A stretch of 64,000 nt of DNA, taken from positions 82,036 to 146,035 of the forward strand of contig NZ_JAHHIR010000033.1 of the NCBI RefSeq assembly GCF_018678075.1, given 5' to 3'. The translations under genes and the position numbers were made by a program. How positions within the stretch are numbered: the first letter of the stretch is position 1; the number at the start of each line of letters is the position of its first letter. The DNA comes from Epibacterium ulvae (lineage in GTDB: Bacteria; Pseudomonadota; Alphaproteobacteria; Rhodobacterales; Rhodobacteraceae). Shown piece by piece: positions 8,971 to 17,379 of the stretch. A model generated the notes under the pieces. That model was not told where the DNA came from. It made no database searches and saw nothing but the letters and a program-made list of their open reading frames with translations.

Positions 8971-9609
8971 ATGATAGAAGTTTCTTTTATCATGCCCCTC
9001 ATCTTAAGCCTTCCATTGATTTGGTGGGGTGTTCCAGGTTGGATACACTTCCAAAGACGAAGAGCCGGACGAGAAACTCCTTTTGGGCTGGTTCTTTACT
9101 ATCATATATCAGCGACGATTACCTTATTCGGTTTTGCTCTTGGCGGATTACAGGGAACCGTAGTGGTTCTCTTTCCGCCTATATTGCCCATACTCGCCAT
9201 CAGTACCGTCATAAGCGAACCTAGGCTGACTTTCATTTTGGTTTTTCTGGTCACAGTTTCTGCTCTTTGCACAACAGCAGCCTTGGTCGCCTTGCGCAAA
9301 ACAGCTCATACCATTCGCCCTACGGCGAGAATATGGATGATCGCACCGGCAGCTCTGGTGGGCATTCTACTAGCATTCATGCTTTTTGACTTAAGAATTG
9401 CATATGTCTTGCGGCAAGGAGCGTCACAGCAAAACTTGGAGGTCACGCACCACCATTCCTTGTTCCATTCACTGCGCGATTTTGATGAACCGTTTCGCCG
9501 CTTTCACGCCAGTGCAAAAGGCGAGTGCTGGATTTACTACTGGAGCTACGTGGAGCGAAATTTCTATCGATATATTGCGACTTCAAACACGCCGGAATGT
9601 TCTGGATAG
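8971..9609 (+). CDS. Uncharacterised membrane protein
   Basis: A 212-residue protein with four predicted transmembrane segments at roughly residues 7-20, 42-65, 70-108 (one or two spans) and 125-142, followed by a soluble tail of about 65 residues ending in an aromatic-rich region (GECWIYYWSYVERNFYRY). I recognise no family. Base composition is clearly lower in GC and the codon use is more AT-rich than in miaB or fabB, which suggests recent acquisition or weak selection. It starts 7 nt after the preceding gene. A second ATG at 8992 is an alternative start. Confidence 0.6.
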   Translation: MIEVSFIMPLILSLPLIWWGVPGWIHFQRRRAGRETPFGLVLYYHISATITLFGFALGGLQGTVVVLFPPILPILAISTVISEPRLTFILVFLVTVSALCTTAALVALRKTAHTIRPTARIWMIAPAALVGILLAFMLFDLRIAYVLRQGASQQNLEVTHHHSLFHSLRDFDEPFRRFHASAKGECWIYYWSYVERNFYRYIATSNTPECSG

Positions 9610-9613
9610 AAAC

Positions 9614-10030
9614 TCAGACCTTCCGCAGGCGAATCACAACGTCGACGGATGCGATCTCAAACCCTTCGGGCGCGTCTGGCAGACGTTGGATCACCAATTC
9701 CTCGGATGGTGCATCGGACAGCGACGCCTCGTCCTCTTGGAAGAAATGCGGGTGATCATGAGTGTTGGTGTCAAAGTAGCTTTTGGAGCCGTCGACCGTG
9801 ATTTCCTGCAAGACACCCGCCTCGCAGAATGCACGCAACGTGTTGTAAACGGTTGCCAGCGACACTGCCGCGCCGCGCGTCTTGGCGGATTCGAACAGGC
9901 TTTCGGCGGTGACATGGCGGTGCTTGCCGTCTCCGACCAGTAATTCAGCTAAGGCCACGCGCTGCCGCGTCGGGCGCAAGCCCGCCGTCACCAGCCACTC
10001 GGTCGCCTTTTCCACGCTATTGGGCGTCAT
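9614..10030 (-). CDS. irr: Fur-family iron response regulator Irr
   Basis: A 138-residue Fur-superfamily transcription factor. The N-terminal winged helix (LRPTRQRVALAELL, then VSLATVYNTLRAFCEAGVLQEI) is followed by a dimer/metal domain with HDHPHFF, the histidine-rich region typical of the alphaproteobacterial Irr group. The C-terminal CxxC zinc motifs of classical Fur are missing, also as in Irr. Irr controls iron and heme genes when iron is scarce. It is divergent from fabA, an arrangement seen in related bacteria, and the intergenic region has a small inverted repeat. Confidence 0.88.
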   Translation of the reverse strand: MTPNSVEKATEWLVTAGLRPTRQRVALAELLVGDGKHRHVTAESLFESAKTRGAAVSLATVYNTLRAFCEAGVLQEITVDGSKSYFDTNTHDHPHFFQEDEASLSDAPSEELVIQRLPDAPEGFEIASVDVVIRLRKV

Positions 10031-10061
10031 GTCTGTTCCTGGCTCTTATTGCTGATCGTAT

Positions 10062-10090
10062 ATATAAGGCCACCTGCCCCCCGAGTTCAA
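10062..10090 (-). promoter_or_regulatory. Predicted irr promoter
   Basis: On the minus strand TTGAAC (10090-10085) and TTATAT (10067-10062) are spaced by 17 bp, a good sigma-70-like promoter with the start point about 20-25 nt before the irr ATG. Confidence 0.55.
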
Positions 10091-10098
10091 ATGAAATT

Positions 10099-10114
10099 CA
10101 CTCGCAACTGAGTG
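10099..10114. promoter_or_regulatory. Inverted repeat between irr and fabA
   Basis: CACTC (10099-10103) and GAGTG (10110-10114) form a perfect 5-bp dyad around GCAACT, placed just upstream of the predicted irr -35 box and about 100 nt before fabA. It could be an operator for Irr itself or for a fatty-acid regulator; the sequence alone does not decide. Confidence 0.3.
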
Positions 10115-10217
10115 TTATTCCCCCTATCGAATACCCGCTGCGCCCTTGCAGGACAGGTTACGCCGGTGTTACAGGAAGCCAGATAAAACATATGTACCAG
10201 GCAGGAGAAGCGCCAGT

Positions 10218-10727
10218 ATGGCCGAATACCCCAACACCTTTGACAAGGAAGATCTGCTGAAATGTGCCCGTGGCGAACTGTTCGGCCCCGGCAATGCGCA
10301 GCTTCCGGCGCCTCCGATGCTCATGATGGACCGGATCACCGACATCAGTGGCGATGGTGGAGCCCATGGCAAAGGTCATATTGTTGCGGAATTCGACATC
10401 ACTCCGGACCTGTGGTTCTTTGACTGCCACTTCCCCGGCAACCCGATCATGCCCGGCTGTCTGGGCCTGGATGGGCTGTGGCAGCTGACCGGCTTTAACC
10501 TTGGCTGGCGTGGCTGGCAGGGTCGCGGCTATGCGCTGGGTGTGGGTGAGGTCAAACTGACCGGCATGGTGCGCCCTGACCGCAAGATGCTTACTTATAA
10601 AATCGACTTTACCAAAGCACTCCAAACCCGCCGTCTGACCATGGGTGTTGCGGATGGTATTGTAGAGGCCGATGGGGAAGTTATCTATCAGGTCAAAGAT
10701 ATGAAAGTGGCGCTGAGCGAGAGCTGA
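10218..10727 (+). CDS. fabA: 3-hydroxydecanoyl-ACP dehydratase/isomerase
   Basis: Dehydrates 3-hydroxyacyl-ACP and isomerises trans-2- to cis-3-decenoyl-ACP, the branch point of unsaturated fatty acid synthesis. His71 (in [13 protein letters not shown]) and Asp85 match the catalytic His70/Asp84 of the E. coli enzyme. The ATG at 10218 is chosen because AGGAG lies about 12 nt before it and the protein then starts MAEYPNTF, giving the usual 169 residues. The longer reading from 10146 has no family support. It is followed by a strong terminator, so it is separate from fabB here. Confidence 0.95.
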   Translation: MAEYPNTFDKEDLLKCARGELFGPGNAQLPAPPMLMMDRITDISGDGGAHGKGHIVAEFDITPDLWFFDCHFPGNPIMPGCLGLDGLWQLTGFNLGWRGWQGRGYALGVGEVKLTGMVRPDRKMLTYKIDFTKALQTRRLTMGVADGIVEADGEVIYQVKDMKVALSES

Positions 10728-10766
10728 GACGGAAAGTTAGATCTGTTATCTGTAACCAGACACGAA

Positions 10767-10792
10767 AGAGGCCACCAGGCCTCTTTTTTTTG
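10767..10792 (+). terminator. Intrinsic terminator of fabA
   Basis: A perfect 7-bp stem AGAGGCC/GGCCTCT (10767-10773 with 10778-10784) and a 4-nt loop are followed by eight T residues. This should end the fabA transcript before the cupin gene and fabB. Confidence 0.93.
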
Positions 10793-10916
10793 TAGCCAAT
10801 GTCCGGTGTGAGCCCCAAATAGACCTGCGAGATTGAAACGATATCTTAACTTGACGAACACAGGACCGTGCAGAAAGCTTGCGCAGCAGGGCAAGTTAGG
10901 AAGTTAGGAAATTACT

Positions 10917-11258
10917 TTGAACATAACTAATAAAGAGAAGGCTGCACATTACCTGTGGCAGGATGTTTGTGATGGTTGGCCATTCGTTGCTACGGAGGCG
11001 CTTTCCGTGAAACAGGAAAAGATGCCGCCTGATACCTATGAAATTAGGCATTTTCATAAAATAGCCACGCAATTCTTCTACGTCTTAAGCGGAGTGCTGA
11101 CCTTAGAGGTCGAAGGGTCGATCATAAAACTCAGCGCTCAGGATGGCCTGCAAATTGACAACGGTACGGTTCATCAAGCCCGTAACGAGGACGGCACGGC
11201 CGCGGAGTTTCTCGTCGTTTCATCACCATCAACCGCGAACGATAGGCATGAAGTTTGA
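10917..11258 (+). CDS. Small cupin-domain protein
   Basis: A 113-residue single-domain cupin. Cupin motif 1 is seen as EIRHFHKIATQFFYVLSG (two His then Glu replaced by Gln/Phe context) and motif 2 as GLQIDNGTVHQARN. The start is a TTG at 10917 preceded by AGGAA; there is no good ATG. Base composition is lower in GC than fabA and fabB. Its substrate cannot be read from the sequence; small cupins of this kind are often sugar- or metal-binding. It interrupts the usual fabA-fabB pair. Confidence 0.7.
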   Translation: MNITNKEKAAHYLWQDVCDGWPFVATEALSVKQEKMPPDTYEIRHFHKIATQFFYVLSGVLTLEVEGSIIKLSAQDGLQIDNGTVHQARNEDGTAAEFLVVSSPSTANDRHEV

Positions 11259-11376
11259 CGGTAGCTTTGTCCGCATAACCGCCCCTCAATCAGCGCGTCT
11301 CCTTAACAACCTGTCCCACCTTGCACCCCTGCCCCACACAGCCTAGTAAGGCTTTAACAGAAAAGGGAGTGCACGT

Positions 11377-12606
11377 ATGCGTCGTGTCGTCGTCACCGGT
11401 CTTGGGATCGTTTCCTCGATCGGGAACAATGCCGAAGAGGTCTTGGCCTCTTTGAAAGCCGGGAAATCCGGCATCGAAGCCAGCCCGGAAATGGCAGAGC
11501 ACGGCTTTCGCAGCCAGGTTGCGGGCACCATCAATCTGGACCTGAAAGAGCTGGTCGACAAACGCACCCTGCGTTTCATGGGCCCCGGCGCGGCCTATGC
11601 GCATATCGCGCTGTCCCAGGCGATCGCAGATGCGGGCCTGTCCGAGGACCAGATCGTCAATGAGCGCACTGGTCTGGTTGCCGGTTCCGGCGGTCCATCC
11701 ACATCGGCGATGCTGACCGCACATCAGACTGTGTTGAAAACCGGCGCGACCAAACGGATCGGCCCTTTTGCTGTGCCAAAATGCATGTCGTCCACGATCT
11801 CGGCCAACCTCGCAACTGCGTTCAAGATCAAGGGGATCAACTACTCGATCACCTCGGCCTGCTCAACCTCGCTGCATTGCATCGGGAACGCGGCTGAACA
11901 GATCATGATGGGCAAACAAGACGTCATGTTTGCAGGCGGCGGTGAAGAGCTGGACTGGACCCTGTCCTGCCTGTTTGACGCCATGGGCGCGATGTCGTCG
12001 AAAAAGAATGACGACCCAACCAAAGCCTCGCGTGCGTTTGATCAGGACCGCGATGGTTTTGTGATCTCTGGCGGTGGCGGCATGGTGGTTCTGGAAGAGC
12101 TGGACCACGCCGTTGCGCGCGGTGCCAAGATCTATGCCGAAGTGACGGGCTTTGCGGCCACTTCCGACGGCCACGACATGGTTGCCCCTTCCGGCGAAGG
12201 CGGCGAACGCGCGATGCGTCTGGCCCTGCAAACTCTGCCCGAGGGTCGCAAGGTTGACTATATCAACGCTCACGGCACCTCGACCCCCGTTGGGGACGTC
12301 GGCGAAGTCGAAGCCGCACGTCGTGTCTTTGGCGAAGGCAAGGTGCCTCCGATTTCATCCACCAAATCGATGACCGGTCACGCACAGGGTGCCGCAGGCG
12401 CGCTTGAGACCATTTTCTGTCTGCTGATGCTGGAAAACGATTTCATCACGCCGTCGATCAATGTGGACACCCTCGCCGAAGGCATCCTGCCCGGCGAAGT
12501 GGCAACCGATCTGGTGGAAAATGCAGGTCTGGATTCCGTTATGACCAACAGCTTCGGCTTTGGCGGCACCAACGGGTCGATGGTTTTGAGCAAGTACAAA
12601 GGGTAA
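11377..12606 (+). CDS. fabB: 3-oxoacyl-ACP synthase I
   Basis: Condensing enzyme that extends cis-3-decenoyl-ACP made by FabA and so commits carbon to unsaturated fatty acids. The nucleophile is Cys162 (in TSACSTSLH); the catalytic histidines are in NAHGTSTPVGD (about residue 297) and GHAQGAAGALE (about 333), matching FabB spacing. 409 residues is typical. A GGGAG ribosome site precedes the ATG. fabI follows after 6 nt, so the two are cotranscribed. Confidence 0.96.
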   Translation: MRRVVVTGLGIVSSIGNNAEEVLASLKAGKSGIEASPEMAEHGFRSQVAGTINLDLKELVDKRTLRFMGPGAAYAHIALSQAIADAGLSEDQIVNERTGLVAGSGGPSTSAMLTAHQTVLKTGATKRIGPFAVPKCMSSTISANLATAFKIKGINYSITSACSTSLHCIGNAAEQIMMGKQDVMFAGGGEELDWTLSCLFDAMGAMSSKKNDDPTKASRAFDQDRDGFVISGGGGMVVLEELDHAVARGAKIYAEVTGFAATSDGHDMVAPSGEGGERAMRLALQTLPEGRKVDYINAHGTSTPVGDVGEVEAARRVFGEGKVPPISSTKSMTGHAQGAAGALETIFCLLMLENDFITPSINVDTLAEGILPGEVATDLVENAGLDSVMTNSFGFGGTNGSMVLSKYKG

Positions 12607-12612
12607 CGTCCA

Positions 12613-13404
12613 ATGTCTGGAGTTCTTCAAGGCAAGCGCGGCCTCATCATGGGCGTCGCAAACGAGCGCTCGATAGCATGGGGCATCGCAAAAGCCATGC
12701 ATGCGGCGGGTGCGGAACTGGCTTTCACCTACCAGGGCGAAGCCTTTGGTACGCGGTTGAAACCCCTCGCAGAAAGCGTCGACAGCGATTTCATGGTGGA
12801 TGTTGATGTCACCGATGATGCCTCGCTTGATACTGCATTTGCGCAATTGGGCGAACGCTGGCCGACCATTGATTTTGTGGTCCACGCCATCGCTTATTCT
12901 GACAAATCAGAGCTGACCGGGCGCTTCCTGGACACGAGCCGTGCGAATTTTAAAAATTCCATGGATATCTCTGCCTATTCCTTCATCGAGGTGGCGCGTC
13001 GTGCCTATCCGATGATGCAGGAAAACGGCGGCACGCTGTTGACGCTGACTTATCTCGGCTCCAACCGGGTTGTGCCGAACTATAACGTGATGGGCGTGGC
13101 CAAGGCCGCGTTGGAATCCGCCACCCGCTATTTGGCCAACGACCTTGGCCCCGAAGGCATCCGCGTCAACGCAATCTCACCCGGTCCGATGAAGACGCTG
13201 GCAGGCGCGGCCATTGGCGGTGCGCGCAAGACGTTCAAACACTCCGACCAGAACGCTCCCATGCGCTCCAACGCAACGCTTGAGGCCGTGGGCGGCACAG
13301 CCGTATACCTCGCTTCTGACGCAGGTGCCTGCACCACTGGTGAGATCATCAGGGTCGACGGCGGCTTCCATGTTCTGGGCATGCCACAATCGGATAACCT
13401 CTGA
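12613..13404 (+). CDS. fabI: Enoyl-ACP reductase (NADH)
   Basis: Short-chain dehydrogenase-type enzyme that performs the final reduction of each fatty acid elongation cycle. The nucleotide-binding segment is GVANERSIAWGIA, and Tyr147, Tyr157 and Lys164 match the Y-x9-Y-x6-K active-site pattern of FabI. 263 residues. It lies directly after fabB and before a strong terminator, forming a fabB-fabI unit. It should be sensitive to FabI-type inhibitors by family, which is not tested here. Confidence 0.95.
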   Translation: MSGVLQGKRGLIMGVANERSIAWGIAKAMHAAGAELAFTYQGEAFGTRLKPLAESVDSDFMVDVDVTDDASLDTAFAQLGERWPTIDFVVHAIAYSDKSELTGRFLDTSRANFKNSMDISAYSFIEVARRAYPMMQENGGTLLTLTYLGSNRVVPNYNVMGVAKAALESATRYLANDLGPEGIRVNAISPGPMKTLAGAAIGGARKTFKHSDQNAPMRSNATLEAVGGTAVYLASDAGACTTGEIIRVDGGFHVLGMPQSDNL

Positions 13405-13443
13405 CCGATAACCTCTGATTTCGAACGGAATCATGTGAATTTC

Positions 13444-13474
13444 AAAAGGCAGCTCTTGGGCTGCCTTTTCCTTT
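13444..13474 (+). terminator. Intrinsic terminator of fabB-fabI
   Basis: A perfect 10-bp stem AAAAGGCAGC/GCTGCCTTTT (13444-13453 with 13460-13469) with loop TCTTGG, ending in TTTTCCTTT on the plus strand. It follows fabI by about 40 nt. Confidence 0.9.
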
Positions 13475-13603
13475 ACCCGATCCACAACTGCCCCCGCACA
13501 AGGCGGCCCATAGGCGAAACACGACGTCAATTTCGGGCAGGTAAAATTCACGCTTTGCGGGTGCGAAACACTGTGCAACTGTTGCGGCTAGGAGAGTGAT
13601 ACC

Positions 13604-14299
13604 ATGCCCATCAGTACTTGCGTTTTCGATGCTTACGGCACGCTGTTTGACGTGACATCAGCGGCCCGCCAGGCGGCCCAAGAACCTCAGTTCCCGCATC
13701 TGCAGGACCACTGGGTGCAACTGGCCACCCATTGGCGGCTCAAACAGCTGCAATACACCTGGCTGCGCGCCATCACAGATGCGCATACGGATTTCTGGCA
13801 AGTGACCGAAGAGAGCCTGGATTGGGCGCTAGAGGCATGTGGCCTGTCCGGCGACAGCACATTGCGCCAGCGCCTGATGGATCTGTTTTGGGAGCTGCAG
13901 GCCTATCCTGAAGTGCCCGAGGTTCTCAGCACCCTCAAGGAACGCGGATTTAACGTGGCGATCCTGTCCAACGGCTCCCCCGATATGTTGAACGGCGCGG
14001 TGAAATCCGCTGGAATCGGCGCCTCTTTGGATGATGTGCTCTCGGTCGAAAGTGTCGGCGTATTCAAACCCGCCGCCGCCGTCTACGATCTGGTGGGTGC
14101 CCGGTTCAATTGCGCACGTGATGAGGTGCTCTTTGTATCCTCAAACGGCTGGGACGCTGCGGCTGCGGCCGGTTACGGATTTACCACCGCCTGGGCCAAC
14201 CGGATGGGCGAGCCTAAGGACCGCCTGCCCTGGACGCCGGACTACACCCTCACCAACCTGCACCCAATCCCGGATCTGGCAGGGGCAAAAGATGCCTAA
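13604..14299 (+). CDS. Haloacid dehalogenase type II-like hydrolase
   Basis: HAD-superfamily hydrolase of 231 residues. The nucleophile motif is FDAYGTLFDV (Asp at residue 9), motif II is LSNGSPDML, the lysine is in VGVFKPAAAVYDLV, and the terminal motif is VSSNGWDAAAAAGYGF, which is characteristic of L-2-haloacid dehalogenases rather than generic phosphatases. It would convert 2-halo acids to 2-hydroxy acids; the natural substrate is uncertain. An AGGAGAG site precedes the ATG. Its stop overlaps the start of the next gene by 8 nt, so it heads an operon. Confidence 0.88.
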   Translation: MPISTCVFDAYGTLFDVTSAARQAAQEPQFPHLQDHWVQLATHWRLKQLQYTWLRAITDAHTDFWQVTEESLDWALEACGLSGDSTLRQRLMDLFWELQAYPEVPEVLSTLKERGFNVAILSNGSPDMLNGAVKSAGIGASLDDVLSVESVGVFKPAAAVYDLVGARFNCARDEVLFVSSNGWDAAAAAGYGFTTAWANRMGEPKDRLPWTPDYTLTNLHPIPDLAGAKDA

Positions 14300-15152
14300 G
14301 TTTCAAACCGCTGACGGGCTCTCTCTCTATTTCACGGACAGCGCTGAAACGGATCCAGCGGCCGCGACCCGCCTGCCGCTCCTGTGCTTGCCTGGCCTTA
14401 CACGCTGTGGTCTGGACTTTCGCTATTTCGCACCGCATGCGGCGCGATACCGGTTGATCACCCTTGATTTTCGCGGACGTGGGCAATCCGAGTATGACCC
14501 GAATTTCACGACCTATAACGTACCACAAGAAGCGCAGGATGTGATTGCGTTGCTGGATCACCTTGCGATCCCCAAGGCAGCACTTTTGGGCACATCGCGC
14601 GGTGGTCTGGTCGCCATGACGCTCGCCGTGTTGGCCAAGGAGCGCCTTGCCGGGGTGATCCTAAACGACGTCGGCCCCGAAATCCCACCCGGCGGCATTG
14701 CCCGCATTATGGACTATCTGGGCCGCAAACCCGCAGCCAGGACGCTCGCCCAAGCGGCCAAACAACTTGAAACAGCCATGCAAGCAGCCTTTCCGGACGT
14801 CAGCGCCGATCGCTGGTTTGAAGAAGTCGCGACCTTTTACACCGAAACCCCATCCGGGCTTGAACTGAGCTATGACGCAAAGCTACGCGACGCGCTATTG
14901 GCGCAGGCCGAGGCCGGGCCGATCCCAGATTTGTGGCCGCTTTTCCACACCTTGGAAGGCCTGCCCCTGGCAGCTCTGCGCGGCGAAAACTCTGATATTC
15001 TGGCCCGTGACACCTTTGACAAAATGGCGCTGGCCCTGCCCGATGCCATCTGTCAAGAAATCCCCAATCGCGGGCATGTTCCATTCCTTGACGAACCCGA
15101 CGCATTAAACGCAATTCATTCCGCCCTGGAGCAGATCAAATGGCCACAATAG
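14292..15152 (+). CDS. Alpha/beta hydrolase
   Basis: Alpha/beta-hydrolase-fold protein of 286 residues. The nucleophile elbow is GTSRGG (Ser102), and NRGHVPFLDEP near the C-terminus supplies the catalytic His. An oxyanion-side motif LPGLTRCGLDF is visible near residue 35. The start at 14292 overlaps the dehalogenase stop; a longer frame from 14031 lies entirely inside that gene and is rejected. The substrate is unknown; enol-lactonases, esterases and haloalkane dehalogenases share this layout. It also overlaps the next gene by 13 nt. Confidence 0.85.
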   Translation: MPKFQTADGLSLYFTDSAETDPAAATRLPLLCLPGLTRCGLDFRYFAPHAARYRLITLDFRGRGQSEYDPNFTTYNVPQEAQDVIALLDHLAIPKAALLGTSRGGLVAMTLAVLAKERLAGVILNDVGPEIPPGGIARIMDYLGRKPAARTLAQAAKQLETAMQAAFPDVSADRWFEEVATFYTETPSGLELSYDAKLRDALLAQAEAGPIPDLWPLFHTLEGLPLAALRGENSDILARDTFDKMALALPDAICQEIPNRGHVPFLDEPDALNAIHSALEQIKWPQ

Positions 15153-16120
15153 AAAAAATCGAAGCCGCCGCCAAACGTTTGCACGGAAACGCACGCATCA
15201 CGCCCCTGCTGTCCTCCCCCTTTTTGGATGAGATCGCCGGGCGCCAGGTTTTGATCAAGGCCGAATGCCTGCAGCACACCGGATCCTTCAAATTCCGCGG
15301 CGGCTGGGCGGCCGTCTCCTCGCTTGGCTTTCACGCGCGCAAACGCGGGGTCATTGCCTATTCCAGCGGCAACCACGCCCAGGGTGTGGCGGCCGCCGCC
15401 AAGGCTCATAACACGCCTGCGGTGATTGTGATGCCCGCCGATGCGCCACAGCTCAAGATCGACAACACCCGCGCCCTTGGGGCCGAGGTGGTGCTGTATG
15501 ATCGTATCGGCGGCGAAGACCGCGAAGCCATTGGCGCGAAACTCGCCGAAGAGCGCCGCCTGACGCTGATCGAACCTTACGAACACCCCGAGGTCATTGC
15601 GGGTCAAGGCAGCGTGGGTTTGGAAATTGCACAGCAAACAGCCGCGCTTGGCATTACCAAGGCTGAGGTCGCGATTTGCTGCGGTGGCGGAGGGCTCGCG
15701 TCCGGCGTGGCACTCGCGCTCGAAAAATATGCGCCAAACATGCGCGTCCGCCCCGCAGAACCGGTTGGTTTCGATGACGTGGCGCGGTCCTTGGCGGCGG
15801 GTAAAATCATGTCCAACCCAGCTGCGACCGGCTCCATTTGCGACGCCATTTTGACACCTGAACCCGGCGCAACCACCTTCCCCATTCTCAAACGCCTCGC
15901 GGGGGCCGGTGTCGCGGTCACGGACGCCGAGGCCATGCGTGCGGTCGCCCAGGCGTTCCTGCGTCTGAAACTGGTGGTGGAGCCCGGCGGCGCGGTCTCC
16001 CTTGCGGCGGCGCTTTTCCATCCCGACGCCTTTGAAAGCGATACGGTGATCGCGGTTGCAACCGGCGGCAACATCGATCCCGCAACCTTTCAAACCGCGC
16101 TTAGCGAATTCACGGGTTAA
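15140..16120 (+). CDS. PLP-dependent threonine/serine dehydratase family protein
   Basis: Fold-type II PLP enzyme of 326 residues. The PLP lysine is Lys51 in HTGSFKFRGG, the substrate loop is SSGNHAQGVA, and the phosphate-binding glycine loop is CGGGGLASGVA. The absence of a C-terminal ACT regulatory domain shows that it is the catabolic type (threonine dehydratase, serine racemase or hydroxyaspartate ammonia-lyase); sequence does not separate these. It overlaps the upstream hydrolase gene by 13 nt and is cotranscribed with it. Confidence 0.88.
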   Translation: MATIEKIEAAAKRLHGNARITPLLSSPFLDEIAGRQVLIKAECLQHTGSFKFRGGWAAVSSLGFHARKRGVIAYSSGNHAQGVAAAAKAHNTPAVIVMPADAPQLKIDNTRALGAEVVLYDRIGGEDREAIGAKLAEERRLTLIEPYEHPEVIAGQGSVGLEIAQQTAALGITKAEVAICCGGGGLASGVALALEKYAPNMRVRPAEPVGFDDVARSLAAGKIMSNPAATGSICDAILTPEPGATTFPILKRLAGAGVAVTDAEAMRAVAQAFLRLKLVVEPGGAVSLAAALFHPDAFESDTVIAVATGGNIDPATFQTALSEFTG

Positions 16121-16134
16121 CCAGAGCAGATCAC

Positions 16135-17331
16135 ATGACGGATTTCACGATCGCATCCTTTAACGTCAAAAACCTGATTGGCGCGGATCAGGAATACTAC
16201 CGGTTTCAAAGCTACACGCCCGAGGAATACGCGTGGAAAGTGGACTGGATGGCGGATCAGCTGCTTACACTGGATGCCGATATTGTCGGCTTTCAGGAGA
16301 TCTTTGACGAAACCGCCCTGCGGGATGTGATTTCAGAGGCCGATCAACGCGGCATCGCCTCAAACGCGGCATCGGTGCCGGATGCCTCCAAACGCTATCA
16401 CCGCCGGGCGATCTTTCGCAAAATTGCCTATACCCCCTACACGGATGCTGCGCTCGCCTTTGCGCCAAACGTCAAAGACACCGGCAAGCCCGGCGCACGT
16501 CGCCCTGGCCTGGCGATCCTGTCGCGTTTTGGTTTTGCCGAAGACCCAATTGTGATCCAGCAGTTGGACACACCACTGGACATCCCCCTTACTGCGCTCA
16601 GCGGTGACACAGATGCCGGCGGGACCTACCGCGTTCAAAGTCTGTCGCGCCCGATCCTCAAGGCGCGCGTGCCCATCGGTGACCAGATCGTCACCGTCTT
16701 CAACTGCCATCTGAAGTCCAAACTGGGGGAGTTCATCACCCCAGAAGGTGCTGACCATGCAGCCGAGGCCGATCTTACATTCTATGACGCACCCGGCCGC
16801 GCATTGGGCGCTTTGCGCGCGGCTCTGCGCCGTATGGCCGAAGCCTATGTGTTGCGTAAAACCATTGTGGATGAGCTGGCTCTTGGCCGTCCCGTCATGG
16901 TTCTGGGCGATTTCAACGACGGCGAACATGCGGTCAGCAGTGAGATCATCAGCGGTGAAACACCGTTTCGCAACTATGCCTGGATGCTGCGCCATGACGC
17001 GCGCCACCGCAATGATCGCTACACGGATGATGAAAACACCAACATTTCCGAGGCCATCGATTCAATGCGGCTGCGGTCGGCAGAACACATGTTCCTGCGC
17101 AAATCCCTGCGCGATGTGGTCTACACCACCGCCTTTGGCGGGGTGCATGAAAGCATCGACCAGATCTACATGTCCCGCCACTTTGACCCCACCTGGAACG
17201 GCGCATCGGGAGAGATGCAATATTACACCGTGTTGAACGATCATCTGACGGATGGCAGCCACCCAGAGGCCCCCTATAACAAATTGGCCTCCGATCACGG
17301 GCAGATCATGGCACATATGCGCTTGCGCTAG
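16135..17331 (+). CDS. Endonuclease/exonuclease/phosphatase-family protein
   Basis: A 398-residue EEP-superfamily hydrolase. It starts IASFNVKNL, has the catalytic GFQEIFDE segment near residue 50, LGDFND (metal-binding Asp/Asn) near residue 260 and ends with SDHGQIMAHM, which supplies the conserved Asp-His pair. No signal peptide. Members include nucleases, sphingomyelinases and inositol phosphatases, so the substrate is open. It lies 14 nt after the dehydratase gene in the same run. Confidence 0.85.
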   Translation: MTDFTIASFNVKNLIGADQEYYRFQSYTPEEYAWKVDWMADQLLTLDADIVGFQEIFDETALRDVISEADQRGIASNAASVPDASKRYHRRAIFRKIAYTPYTDAALAFAPNVKDTGKPGARRPGLAILSRFGFAEDPIVIQQLDTPLDIPLTALSGDTDAGGTYRVQSLSRPILKARVPIGDQIVTVFNCHLKSKLGEFITPEGADHAAEADLTFYDAPGRALGALRAALRRMAEAYVLRKTIVDELALGRPVMVLGDFNDGEHAVSSEIISGETPFRNYAWMLRHDARHRNDRYTDDENTNISEAIDSMRLRSAEHMFLRKSLRDVVYTTAFGGVHESIDQIYMSRHFDPTWNGASGEMQYYTVLNDHLTDGSHPEAPYNKLASDHGQIMAHMRLR

Positions 17332-17379
17332 CACAGCTTGACGCGGCAGAAAGCCTCAGCCCCGCTGCAGGAGACCCCT

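Noticed and set aside
13128..13578. Minus-strand open frames across fabI
   Set aside because: They are high-GC shadows of fabI, with no ribosome site and no family features.
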